In this document: positions 1 to 8,030 of the stretch, piece by piece
Layout of the letters: each line of letters opens with the position of its first letter
Position numbering within the stretch: the first letter of the stretch is position 1
NCBI GenBank assembly: GCA_964569385.1
Contig: CAZMUM010000020.1
Coordinates: 1 to 64,000 of the forward strand
Source: JAADHX01 sp964569385
GTDB taxonomy: Bacteria; Actinomycetota; Acidimicrobiia; Acidimicrobiales; Poriferisodalaceae
DNA length: 64,000 nt
Reading direction: 5' to 3'
Notes under the pieces: model-generated
Seen by the model: only the letters and a program-made list of their open reading frames with translations
Databases searched by the model: none
What the model was told of the DNA's origin: nothing
Translations under genes and position numbers: made by a program

Positions 1-156
1 AAACCACCCAACCCCTATAAGACAGCACCATCAACCAAACCCAATGCAAACCCCTACGAACGCGACCTCCGAATCGTGCGTCCAACCACACCGACGCCGT
101 CGAACTCGTCCGAGTGCTGTGGCCCCACCCGTCAGCTCGGGCCTGGCCATACAGTT

Positions 157-207
157 GGTGATGTCCCATAACCAAACCTGGTTCGGTGCCATAGCGACCA
201 GCTCCGC
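157..207 (-). pseudogene. Possible IS3-type transposase scrap in an otherwise gene-free 346-bp end
   Basis: The first 346 bases hold no convincing complete gene. On the minus strand, about 17 codons read AELVAMAPNQVWLWDIT. This resembles the start of the integrase core of IS3-family transposases, where a PNQxWxWDIT segment carries the first catalytic Asp. The resemblance stops abruptly on both sides, and the surrounding 68-codon frame has no other transposase motif. I read it as a decayed fragment. A chance match cannot be excluded because the segment is so short. Confidence 0.35.
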
Positions 208-346
208 AAAAGAACTCACCGACGTCGCGATCACCGGCCAAACACATCAGCCGAAACCCGCTCGCGCTGCACGCCGACCGCGGAACGTCGATGACCTCGA
301 AACCTGTCTTTCAGCTCCTCATCGATCTCGGCGTGGCCCGCCGCGT

Positions 347-2734
347 CTAACCGCCTAGGCCAGCAAGTATCTCTTCCACTGCTGGGGCCAGCGCCGCGAT
401 GTTGGCTCCGCCGCTGGCGCCTCCGACGTTTAGATCAGTGAGTATGGCCAGGTTGTTACCTGTCTTGATGACCAAGACGTCGCTGTCGATTGGGAAGCCA
501 TTTGCATCACCGGCGACGCCGTAGCCCGCCGAGGTATCGCCAAACGAGCCAAAGTCGCGAACTTCCCAACCAAGGTTGAGAACTGTGCCGTCGTCGAGGG
601 CATCGGTGTATGTGGCACAGTCGGCCACAGCTTGCGCGTACTTCGCGAGGACAACGTCGGCGTCGCCTTCTGCGAGTTCGTAGATACGAATTCCTACGAA
701 CGGGCCAAAGGTCGGGACACCGTCGTAGTTCTGGTAGGTAGCGCTGATGAACTCAACGTCTTCGAACGTGGTGATGCCAGGACACAGCGTTTCGAGGGCT
801 TCGGTACCGCGAGCCTTGGTGAGAATCCCTGGAGGTGCATCGGGCATCGCTGCCGCGACATCATCGTTGGGACCGCCAAGTTCTGGCACGGCCGTCGTTG
901 CGGGCAGCTCGACCGGACCAGAAGCGATGTCAATCGGCTGAGCACCTTCGAGCCATACCTCGGCCCACCACACACGGCCTCCGCTACGCCGTGCCCCAAC
1001 GGAGCCGTCGGCATGGGTATAGGTCTCGACGCCCTTGATCTCGGGCGTCGTGAGCAGCAAAGTTGCCCCTGACGAGCCCCACCTGATTGGCATTTGATTT
1101 GCGGTGATTCGGGTGATGTCTTCGGTGGCGGCCTGGCGACCCTCTTCGGTGAGGTCGGTTCGGAGAGTCTCGATCGCCGCGTCGATGCTCGGGTCGGTGA
1201 AGTTGGTCCAGTTGAGAACCTGACCGTCGCCGTACCGCGTGCGGAAGATCTCAAGGGGATCACTCGAGCTGCCGTCGGCCCAACAGGCTGCCTGGAACTC
1301 GCCGGTAAAGGGGACTTCTTCGTTTGGGCCGCCGATAATTTGGGTGATGTAGCTCGACTGTTCCTGGGACTTGATCTCTACCTCGAACCCGATGTCGCCC
1401 CACTCTTGTTGAAACAGTTGAGCGGTCTGAATGTTCGAAGGCTCAGAAGTGCAGTCGTAGCTGAACGAGATTGGCTCGCCAACGGCCTTGCCGTCGCTGC
1501 GTCTCGGGTCGTTGATGTACTCGGTGCTGAGGCGGATGGCTTCGTCGGTGTCGAAGAATGCGTAGCCGGCGCCAGCTTCTTCGCTGAACCACGGGCTAGT
1601 TGAGTTGAAGTAGCCGTTGCGAAGGTCGAACACGCCAGCGAGCGTGGCGGGGTTTATTGCGTTGGATTGGTTCGGGTCGAGCGCGTGCGAGGCAGCTCGG
1701 CGCATGCGGACGTCGTCGAATGGCGGAACTGAAGTGTTGAAGATGATGACGCCGGCGCCGTTGCCGATGTATTCGTATGGCACGAACCCGGCATCGACTA
1801 GATCTTGGCCACCGGTAACTCCTCCTTGGGTAGCCATGTCGATGTCGCCTGCTTGAAGGCTGGCCCTTCGGGAATCGCCATCGGGAAGCACACGGAAGCG
1901 GATCCGATCGAGGTATGGCAGCGTTCCGCCATCGGGAGCGGCCCGCCAATAGTTGTCATTGCGACGCAGTGTGAGCTCGCTATCGCGTGTCCATTCTTCG
2001 AATACGAATGGCCCGGTGCCAACCGGGTTCTCGACGGATGCCTCAGGGCCAAACGACCGGGCGGCGGTTGGGGAAAATACCGCTCCCGAGCCGATACCCG
2101 CAAGCACACCTTCGAAGGCAGGATTGGGATCTTTCAATATGTACTTGACGGTGAACTCGTCGACCACCTCGGCCGACTCGATTGAGGACGTGGCGCCGAA
2201 GGGGCCCTCGTGCCACAACGCAACCATGTCGACTGCGGCCTCAGCGTTGACGTCAGTGCCATCGTGGAACTGGATTCCTTGGCGGATCGTCATCGTCCAT
2301 TCCGTGGCATCGGCGTTGGGCGTGGCCCGAGCTGCGGCGACCTCGGGGAGAAGTTCGCCGGTGCCGGTCTGCACAAACCAACGGTCGTACAGAGCATCCA
2401 TCACCAGGAATCCAGCCGAGAATGCGGTCTCAGCGCTTGGCGGGTAGAAACCGGTGTTCGTTTCCGAAACCAGTCCGATGCTGACTTCGCCGCCGCGTAC
2501 GAGTTCATCGGCGGTTTCATCTGGTGCCGCGACGGTGGTTGCGGTAGCGATGTCTTGGGTTGTAGCAGTGGTGCCGGTAGTGCCGCTGGTCGAGTCGTCT
2601 TCGGTCTGGCTGGTGCTGTTGGAGATGTCGCCAGAACTGTCGGAATCGCCGCCGGTACACGCCGCGGCGAACAAAGCGACAACAGCCAGAATGGCTAACA
2701 GCCGCGAGCGGTGCCTTATTGTTGATTTCCCCAT
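347..2734 (-). CDS. ABC transporter family 5 substrate-binding lipoprotein with PknH_C-like C-terminal extension
   Basis: This 795-aa exported lipoprotein would capture a peptide or similar solute for an ABC importer. The N-terminus has basic residues, a hydrophobic segment and a lipobox LFAAAC, with Cys26 the likely lipidated residue. A Ser/Thr-rich linker follows to about residue 80. Residues about 85-610 match the SBP_bac_5 (DppA/OppA) fold, with segments such as WTMTIRQGIQFHDGT. The usual length is 500-560 aa. The extra residues, about 630-795, contain two Cys and a pattern resembling PknH-type extracellular sensor domains. The ATG start is preceded by a G-rich stretch. It is the last gene of a run with the two permeases on the same strand, 40 bases after the upstream gene. 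Substrate is unknown. Confidence 0.9.
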   Translation of the reverse strand: MGKSTIRHRSRLLAILAVVALFAAACTGGDSDSSGDISNSTSQTEDDSTSGTTGTTATTQDIATATTVAAPDETADELVRGGEVSIGLVSETNTGFYPPSAETAFSAGFLVMDALYDRWFVQTGTGELLPEVAAARATPNADATEWTMTIRQGIQFHDGTDVNAEAAVDMVALWHEGPFGATSSIESAEVVDEFTVKYILKDPNPAFEGVLAGIGSGAVFSPTAARSFGPEASVENPVGTGPFVFEEWTRDSELTLRRNDNYWRAAPDGGTLPYLDRIRFRVLPDGDSRRASLQAGDIDMATQGGVTGGQDLVDAGFVPYEYIGNGAGVIIFNTSVPPFDDVRMRRAASHALDPNQSNAINPATLAGVFDLRNGYFNSTSPWFSEEAGAGYAFFDTDEAIRLSTEYINDPRRSDGKAVGEPISFSYDCTSEPSNIQTAQLFQQEWGDIGFEVEIKSQEQSSYITQIIGGPNEEVPFTGEFQAACWADGSSSDPLEIFRTRYGDGQVLNWTNFTDPSIDAAIETLRTDLTEEGRQAATEDITRITANQMPIRWGSSGATLLLTTPEIKGVETYTHADGSVGARRSGGRVWWAEVWLEGAQPIDIASGPVELPATTAVPELGGPNDDVAAAMPDAPPGILTKARGTEALETLCPGITTFEDVEFISATYQNYDGVPTFGPFVGIRIYELAEGDADVVLAKYAQAVADCATYTDALDDGTVLNLGWEVRDFGSFGDTSAGYGVAGDANGFPIDSDVLVIKTGNNLAILTDLNVGGASGGANIAALAPAVEEILAGLGG

Positions 2735-2774
2735 TGCATTTCCCCTTTTTGCGCGAACTTGGTTTGCATGTCGA

Positions 2775-3850
2775 TTAGATCCGTGAGTCCCTGACCGAGA
2801 ACCGTCTTCTTAGCCCATCACCGATCAAATTCAGCGACAGGATGGTCATAAACATCACGGTTGCCGGCACAAGCGTGGCCGAGAGCGAGTCGTTTAGATG
2901 CGGTTTACCGTCGGCGATCATCCGACCCCAGCTTGCCTGAGGCACCGGAATCCCGAAGCCAAGAAAAGCCAAGGTGCCTTCGGCCACGATGACTCCGCCA
3001 AGTGCTAACAGCCCGAATGTAATGAGAGTCACCAGTACGTTTGGCAGGAGGACCCGAGTAATTAGTCGCCGATCGGTGGCGCCCATGACCGACGATGCGG
3101 TGACCCACTCCTGCTGCATTAACGAAAGCGTCGATGCTCGAGCAAACCGGATGTAGCCGGGGATGGCGAGAATCGAAAAGACCACCGTGAGTGTCACCAA
3201 AGAAGAGCCGACCATGGCTACGACCCCGAGTAGCAGCACGAGGCTCGGGAACGAAAGAGCGACGTTGACGGCGCCCATCGTGAGCCGCTCCACGGTGCCT
3301 CGGTAGAAACCAACTGCCGTGCCGATGAGCCCGCCAACGACGATGCCTACAGCCACGGTGACCACGCTGATGGTGACCGAGACCCGCGCCCCTTCGACCA
3401 GGCGTGCCAGATTGTCGCGGCCGAGGGCGTCGGAACCGAGCCAATAGTTGAAATTTCGGACCGGCAGCAAACGGTCGGCCGGGTTGATTCGGTTGGGATC
3501 CTTTAGACCAGGCAGGTCAAAGCTGACCCAGCTAGCCAGCGATGCTGCCAGCGCAGCGGTCAACACCACGACGATCCAACCAAGGCTGACCCAGAACAAG
3601 ATTCCGTAGCTGACTCGCCGAGCAGTGGCGGCCTTGCTNNNNNNNNNNNNNNNNNNNNNNNNNNNNNNNNNNNNNNNNNNNNNNNNNNNNNNNNNNNNNN
3701 NNNNNNNNNNNNNNNNNNNNNNNNNNNNNNNNNNNNNNGGCTGACCCAGAACAAGATTCCGTAGCTGACTCGCCGAGCAGTGGCGGCCTTGCTCGGCGGT
3801 GCAGGTGCTGGGTGTTGGTCGATCGGAGGTGCTGCGGTGACGTCAGCCAT
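2775..3850 (-). CDS. ABC transporter permease, DppC/OppC family (split by a scaffold gap)
   Basis: This is the second membrane subunit of the oligopeptide-type importer. The reading frame begins at an ATG overlapping the end of the upstream permease by 8 bases. It starts MADVTAAPPIDQHP and runs through a cytoplasmic tail to the first membrane helix, SLGWIVVVLTAALAAS. An artificial gap of 100 N plus a second copy of 55 bp interrupts it. Removing 155 bp leaves 921 bp, exactly 307 codons, so the gene is intact. The BPD_transp_1 domain follows, with the permease signature near VMGATDRRLITRVLLPN and about six membrane helices. Start confidence is good because the overlap and frame agree. Confidence 0.9.
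3584..3793. other. Scaffold gap: 100 N flanked by an identical 55-bp repeat
   Basis: Bases 3584-3638 are repeated exactly at 3739-3793, on either side of 100 unknown bases (3639-3738). The repeat starts GGCTGACCCAG and ends GGCCTTGCT. Merging the two copies restores the permease reading frame with no lost residues. The structure therefore looks like two contigs that overlapped by one k-mer-sized end and were joined with a fixed-length N spacer. The real chromosome probably lacks both the Ns and the duplication. Confidence 0.9.
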
Positions 3851-4790
3851 GGCGCAACCTCGGATCGGCGAACTGGTACGCCACATCGACCACGAAGTTG
3901 ATGACAACGTAAGTGGCTGCGACCACCAGGACCGTGCCCTGAACCAAGACAAGATCGCGGGTTCCGATTGCGGTCAGCAGCATCGAGCCGATACCAGGTA
4001 GTGAGAAGATCGATTCGAGCACAACTGCTCCGGTCATCGCTCCAGCAATCTGGAGGCCGATCAATGTGAGCAACGAAAGTGATGCTTGCGGTAGGGCGTG
4101 ACGCAACAGGATCCGCCGGTTGGATAACCCTTTGGCCCGGGCTGTTTCGATGTGGTTGCTTTGCAGAACTTGCAACATATCGGACCGTAGAACTCGCGTG
4201 AGTATCGCAACTTCGGCCATGGCTGTAGCCGCGACGGGAAGGATGACGTTGCGGAGGTTCTGTAGCGGATCTTCGGTGAAGGGCACCCACGCGGGTGCAG
4301 CTGGCTGCCAGCCTAACTTCACGGCAAAGATGATGATTAGCCCAATAGCGACAATAAAGCTCGGCATCGAAAGCACTCCGAAACTCAGAGTTGTGACGAC
4401 GCGGTCGAAGCGGCTCCCTGCCTTCCAGGCCGAGAGTGTTCCGAGCGGAATCGAAATCAGAACTCCCACGACCAGGGTCAGAACAACGAGTTCGATGGTG
4501 ATTGGCAGCCGCTCGGCCAGGGTGTCGACGACATCTTGGTTGAGTCGTTTGGATCGGCCAAGGTCTCCCTGTAGAGCGTCGCCGAGCCAGTTCACGTAGC
4601 GAACAATCAACGGATCATTCAGGCCAAGCTCGGTCTGTAGCTCTGCGATGGACTCTGGAGTGGCATTTTCGCCAAGGATCACAAATGCAGGGTCACCGGG
4701 GACAAGGCTGAGGAGCGCAAAACTGGCGAACGACACGACCAGCAGCACCAAAACCAGCTCAACAAATTTGAGACTTAGCTGTCTCGCCAC
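3843..4790 (-). CDS. ABC transporter permease, DppB/OppB family
   Basis: This 315-aa inner-membrane protein is the first permease of the oligopeptide/nickel-type importer. It begins at a GTG with a G-rich ribosome site just upstream, and the first membrane helix is VELVLVLLVVSFASFALLSL. The characteristic periplasmic segment with PGDPA and the motif ENATPESIAELQTELGLNDP follow, as in DppB proteins. The permease loop lies near ARAKGLSNRRILLRHALPQ. Its stop overlaps the start of the second permease, so the two are translationally coupled. No ATP-binding subunit lies on either side within the window; ATPases may lie beyond base 1 or be shared from another locus. Confidence 0.92.
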   Translation of the reverse strand: MARQLSLKFVELVLVLLVVSFASFALLSLVPGDPAFVILGENATPESIAELQTELGLNDPLIVRYVNWLGDALQGDLGRSKRLNQDVVDTLAERLPITIELVVLTLVVGVLISIPLGTLSAWKAGSRFDRVVTTLSFGVLSMPSFIVAIGLIIIFAVKLGWQPAAPAWVPFTEDPLQNLRNVILPVAATAMAEVAILTRVLRSDMLQVLQSNHIETARAKGLSNRRILLRHALPQASLSLLTLIGLQIAGAMTGAVVLESIFSLPGIGSMLLTAIGTRDLVLVQGTVLVVAATYVVINFVVDVAYQFADPRLRHG

Positions 4791-4900
4791 TCTGCCCCCT
4801 GGTCATTGTGCGATATTGCACCGTAGTTGGGATCGAGCTGCTAGTACCAACTTGTGTCGTTGGCCAAGATCGGGCAACACTGCTGTATGGTCGAAACTGT

Positions 4901-5311
4901 ATGAGCGAAACCGCTGCCGTGGATAACACCATCCCACTCGTCGACTATCTGGTGCTCGGCGACTCCCCGCACCTAGTTGTGAATCAGTGCAACGGCTGTG
5001 GCGCCCGCTACTTCGACCGCCGCAACGCGTGTGCTGGTTGTTTCGGCACTGAGTTCTCCAAGACCGACGTCGCCACCGAAGGCGAGGTGGCATCGTTCAC
5101 AATCGTGGCGTTTGCTTCGCCTGGCGTTGACGTTCCGTTTGTGGCCGCAGTGGTCGACTGCGATGGCACCAGCGTGCGGGCCAACCTGATCAACGTCGAA
5201 GCCGACGATGACCACGTGAAGCTTGGCATGCAAGTAAAACTGACCACGTACTCAATGGGCTTCGACTCGGCCGGCGTCGAAGCCATCGGGTTCGGATTCG
5301 AACCCGTCTGA
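4901..5311 (+). CDS. DUF35 / OB-fold protein with zinc ribbon (acyl-CoA associated)
   Basis: This 136-aa protein has the two-part layout of DUF35 proteins. An N-terminal rubredoxin-like zinc ribbon (CNGCG and, 17 residues on, CAGC) is followed by an OB-fold that binds acyl-CoA. Proteins of this family partner with thiolases or with MaoC-like enzymes, as in ChsH2 of mycobacterial sterol side-chain degradation. The gene lies directly before a thiolase gene on the same strand, 41 bases apart, which fits a thiolase-DUF35 complex. I chose the ATG of MSETAAVDN rather than earlier starts because similarity begins there. It is divergent from the permease operon. Confidence 0.85.
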   Translation: MSETAAVDNTIPLVDYLVLGDSPHLVVNQCNGCGARYFDRRNACAGCFGTEFSKTDVATEGEVASFTIVAFASPGVDVPFVAAVVDCDGTSVRANLINVEADDDHVKLGMQVKLTTYSMGFDSAGVEAIGFGFEPV

Positions 5312-5352
5312 CCTTTCCACCAACTCTGACCTGCTCCTACTGGGGGAACATC

Positions 5353-6552
5353 ATGGCTAACGATGACAACATTTGGATTCTTGGCATCAAGATGACCAAG
5401 TTCGGGAAACATCCAGACAAAGACGTTCTTGATCTCGGATCCGAGGCCGCGATGGCCGCGCTCGCCGATGGCGGAGTGACCATGGCCGACATTGGTGTTT
5501 TGGCGGCCGGAAACCTTCGCGGCAACGGCGGATTTGCCCAGCAGCTGCAAAAGCAGATCGGCCAGACGGGAATTCCCGCCTACAACGTCACCAATGCATG
5601 CGCCACCGGGGCCACGGCGCTGCGAACCGCCATCATGGCAATCAAAGCTGGCGAATGCGACATGGGTCTGGCCGTGGGCGTCGAGAAGCTCAGCGGCGTT
5701 GGTCTCCTTGGCGCAACGCCCCAAGCCGATGCCGACGAATGGACTCCGTCGGGTCGTGTGGGGGCCGTTGCTTCTACCGATGGCCGGATCGGCACGGCCA
5801 ACATGCCAGGCACCTTCGCCCAGATCGGCATGGAGTACGGCCACAAGTACGGAGGCGTCGACTTCGAGCTGTTTGCCCGCATCAGCGAAAAGAATCACGG
5901 GCACTCCACGCTCAATCCTCTTGCCGCGTACACCAAAGCGATGTCGGCCGAACAAATCATGGGCGACCTAATGATCGCCTACCCAAACACTCGGCCCATG
6001 TGTTCGGCCAACTGCGATGGGGGAGCAGCTGCTGTTGTTGTGTCAGGAGAGCGGCTCCGGTCGCTTAGCTCCGAACAGCAACGACGAGCCGTGAAGGTGT
6101 CGGCGTCGGTTCTTACCAGCGATCCATACACCGAACGTTGTCAGGTGCTTCCCGACGTAAACACGCTCACCCGCGGCGCGGCCGAGATAGCGTATGAACA
6201 AGCAGGAGTGAGCCCCGACGACCTCGATCTGGTCGAGCTGCACGATTGCTTCGCCACGGCCGAACTCGTTCACTACGACAACCTCATGTTGTGCGAAGAG
6301 GGCGGCGCTGTCGACTTCTTCGAATCAGGAGCGGCGCACCGCGATGGGTCTATGCCGGTGAACGTGTCTGGTGGGCTTCAGAGCAAGGGCCACCCCATCT
6401 CGGCCACTGGCATTGCCAACATCTGGGAGGTCTGTCATCACCTGCGCGGCGAGGCTGGCGATCGCCAGATCGAAGGAGCCAAAGTTGGCTTGGCTCACGT
6501 CATTGGGCTTGGGTCGGCCTGTGGAGTTCACATTCTCGAAAAGGCGGCGTGA
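5353..6552 (+). CDS. Thiolase-superfamily acetyl-CoA acyltransferase / lipid-transfer-protein-like thiolase
   Basis: This 399-aa cytoplasmic enzyme belongs to the SCP-x-like thiolases that cleave or condense acyl-CoA thioesters. The nucleophilic Cys is Cys83 in NACATGATAL. The C-terminal active-site His lies in ELHDCFATAEL and in GGLQSKGHPISATG. Length and motifs agree with the non-classical thiolases that work with a DUF35 partner. The ATG has GGGG about ten bases before it. The gene lies between a DUF35 gene and an overlapping Nudix gene, suggesting an operon for fatty-acid, sterol or aromatic acyl-CoA catabolism. The natural substrate cannot be read from the sequence. Confidence 0.9.
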   Translation: MANDDNIWILGIKMTKFGKHPDKDVLDLGSEAAMAALADGGVTMADIGVLAAGNLRGNGGFAQQLQKQIGQTGIPAYNVTNACATGATALRTAIMAIKAGECDMGLAVGVEKLSGVGLLGATPQADADEWTPSGRVGAVASTDGRIGTANMPGTFAQIGMEYGHKYGGVDFELFARISEKNHGHSTLNPLAAYTKAMSAEQIMGDLMIAYPNTRPMCSANCDGGAAAVVVSGERLRSLSSEQQRRAVKVSASVLTSDPYTERCQVLPDVNTLTRGAAEIAYEQAGVSPDDLDLVELHDCFATAELVHYDNLMLCEEGGAVDFFESGAAHRDGSMPVNVSGGLQSKGHPISATGIANIWEVCHHLRGEAGDRQIEGAKVGLAHVIGLGSACGVHILEKAA

Positions 6553-7088
6553 CCGCCACGCGATTTCGCCCCATCGTGGGCACCTTGGTCTACGTACTCG
6601 ATCGCACGACCGACCGAATTCTTCTAGTTCGGCGCGACGCTCGACCCGATGATGACCATTTCGGAAAGGTCAATGGCTTAGGCGGAAAGGTCGAGTTCGA
6701 CGAGGGCGTGGCCGAGTGTGCCCGTCGCGAACTCCGCGAAGAAGCGAGTATCGAGCTCGATTCGCTCCAGCTGCGGGGCACGATTACGTGGAGTAACTTC
6801 GGACCCAAAGGCGAAGAGTGGCTTGGGTTCATCTTCTTGTGCGATGCCTGGACTGGCGTGGTTCCCGAAGCCAACGAGGAAGGAACTCTGTTATGGGTGG
6901 CGCGCAGCCGCCTGTTGCAAGCCTGCGATGGCGACCCTGAGGTCCGAACACTGGCCGACCTCCCCATGTGGGCCGGAGACCGTCATTTCGTGCCCTTGGT
7001 TTTCGACGAAAACCCTTATGCCTTCCACGGCACGATGCCCTATGACAAAGATATTCCGCTTAGTTGGAGCTTCGAACGCCTTCCTTAG
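6549..7088 (+). CDS. Nudix hydrolase (MutT/8-oxo-dGTP type)
   Basis: This 179-aa protein carries a full Nudix box, GGKVEFDEGVAECARRELREEA, matching Gx5Ex7REUxEExGU apart from Ala at the usual second Gly position. Sequence around it (VNGLGGKVE, ITWSNFGPKGEEWLGFIFL) resembles MTH1-like enzymes that hydrolyse oxidised purine triphosphates. The GTG start overlaps the thiolase stop as GTGA, so translation is coupled. Why a pool-cleaning enzyme should be coupled to an acyl-CoA thiolase is not obvious; CoA or ADP-ribose derivatives are other possible substrates. Confidence 0.85.
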   Translation: MTATRFRPIVGTLVYVLDRTTDRILLVRRDARPDDDHFGKVNGLGGKVEFDEGVAECARRELREEASIELDSLQLRGTITWSNFGPKGEEWLGFIFLCDAWTGVVPEANEEGTLLWVARSRLLQACDGDPEVRTLADLPMWAGDRHFVPLVFDENPYAFHGTMPYDKDIPLSWSFERLP

Positions 7089-7108
7089 CGCCCGCACTTC
7101 TCGATGCA

Positions 7109-7207
7109 TTATTTCCAGCGCCGGTACCAGAGTAAGTAGCCAACCAACAAGCCAAGCATCATGGCGAGCAGTAAGTAGATGATTAGCTCGCCGATTGCGA
7201 AACTCAT
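7109..7207 (-). CDS. 32-aa single-pass membrane micropeptide coupled to the OmpA-like gene
   Basis: A 33-codon frame starts at ATG one base after the stop of the OmpA-like gene (TGA-C-ATG) and ends at TAA. It begins MSFAIGELIIYLL, continues as one uninterrupted hydrophobic helix with GLLVGYLL, and ends in a basic aromatic cap WYRRWK. The spacing is what translational reinitiation would give. The predicted product is a single membrane helix with a positively charged cytoplasmic end. No named family is recognised from memory. It may assist or anchor the OmpA-like protein; this is inference from coupling alone. Confidence 0.7.
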   Translation of the reverse strand: MSFAIGELIIYLLLAMMLGLLVGYLLWYRRWK

Positions 7208-7208
7208 G

Positions 7209-7976
7209 TCAGTTGCTCCCGTTGGTTAGGTTGAATTCGATGCGTCGGTTCTCGGCTCGGCCCGCAGCCGTTGCGTTGTCGGCGACGGGCTGTGACTCTC
7301 CGAACCCGGTGGCCGTCAGCCGATCTGTGCCAACGTCTTTCGTGATCAGGTAATCAACAACCGACGTGGCCCGAGCTTCGCTAAGCGCCTGGTTGGCGGT
7401 GTCGGCACCTTGTGAGTCGGTGTGGCCCTCTACGGCGATGCTCACATCCGGATTGGCAATGAGTATTGCTGCGATTTCATCGAGGACGGCTTGGCTTCCA
7501 GGTGTCAAACTTGAGCCTCCACTCGAGAAGCTGATGCCTTGAAGCGCTGTCACGGCCTCGATCTCGGCCTCGATCGCCGCAGCCGCGATCGTTGTTGGCG
7601 GTGCTGTAGCAGGTACTACCGTGGTTTCAGGCGTGGTGGTCGTAGAAGGTGCTGCGATGGTTGTCGGCGGCGCCGCGGCTGCTGTGGACGTGTCACCCGT
7701 CTCGACGTTGAGCCTGAACACGTCGTTGAAGAACGACTCCTCGAACTCGGTGTCGAGTGTGGCTCTGACGTCGTCCTCCGATCCGGCCGGAACCCGCACA
7801 GTGCCGATCCGGCCAGAGAAGTCGATCTCCTCGTACTCGATTCCAAGCTCATCGAGGTTGGCGGCGGTTCGTTGCTCGAGCTCTCGTTCGAGGTCTGGAA
7901 TAGTGTCGACAATCGCAACGAGTGCGAGTGCCAAGAGCGCTATAGCTGCGCCGATAACGATGTTGCGATTTGCCAT
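7209..7976 (-). CDS. OmpA-family peptidoglycan-binding protein with N-terminal membrane anchor
   Basis: This 255-aa protein has a signal-anchor helix at residues 6-24, then a small mixed domain (about 25-95) of BON-like appearance. A Thr/Ala/Pro-rich linker follows (about 95-140), then a C-terminal OmpA domain (about 145-255). The OmpA domain has the meso-diaminopimelate-binding signature: EGHTDSQG, the helix LSEARATSVVDYL and the terminal NRRIEF. It should sit in the membrane with the OmpA domain holding the peptidoglycan. Similar layouts occur in mycobacterial ArfA. It is followed immediately by a membrane micropeptide gene and is divergent from the GNAT gene. Confidence 0.88.
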   Translation of the reverse strand: MANRNIVIGAAIALLALALVAIVDTIPDLERELEQRTAANLDELGIEYEEIDFSGRIGTVRVPAGSEDDVRATLDTEFEESFFNDVFRLNVETGDTSTAAAAPPTTIAAPSTTTTPETTVVPATAPPTTIAAAAIEAEIEAVTALQGISFSSGGSSLTPGSQAVLDEIAAILIANPDVSIAVEGHTDSQGADTANQALSEARATSVVDYLITKDVGTDRLTATGFGESQPVADNATAAGRAENRRIEFNLTNGSN

Positions 7977-8030
7977 CTCGCCGTCCTCCGTTTGAGATAC
8001 ATGTGCTTGAAACTATGCGATCCTGAAGGG

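Noticed and set aside
1953..2698. Long plus-strand frames opposite the binding-protein gene
   Set aside because: They are antisense shadows of a gene with clear domain and signal-peptide evidence.
3532..4290. Minus-strand open frame across the first gap in another frame
   Set aside because: It overlaps both permease genes, includes the Ns and the duplicated 55 bp, and shows no protein-like motifs.
5284..5306. GGGTTCGGATTCGAACCCG looks like a tRNA T-arm
   Set aside because: It lies in frame at the end of the DUF35 gene, the arms are a simple palindrome, and no acceptor or anticodon stems surround it.
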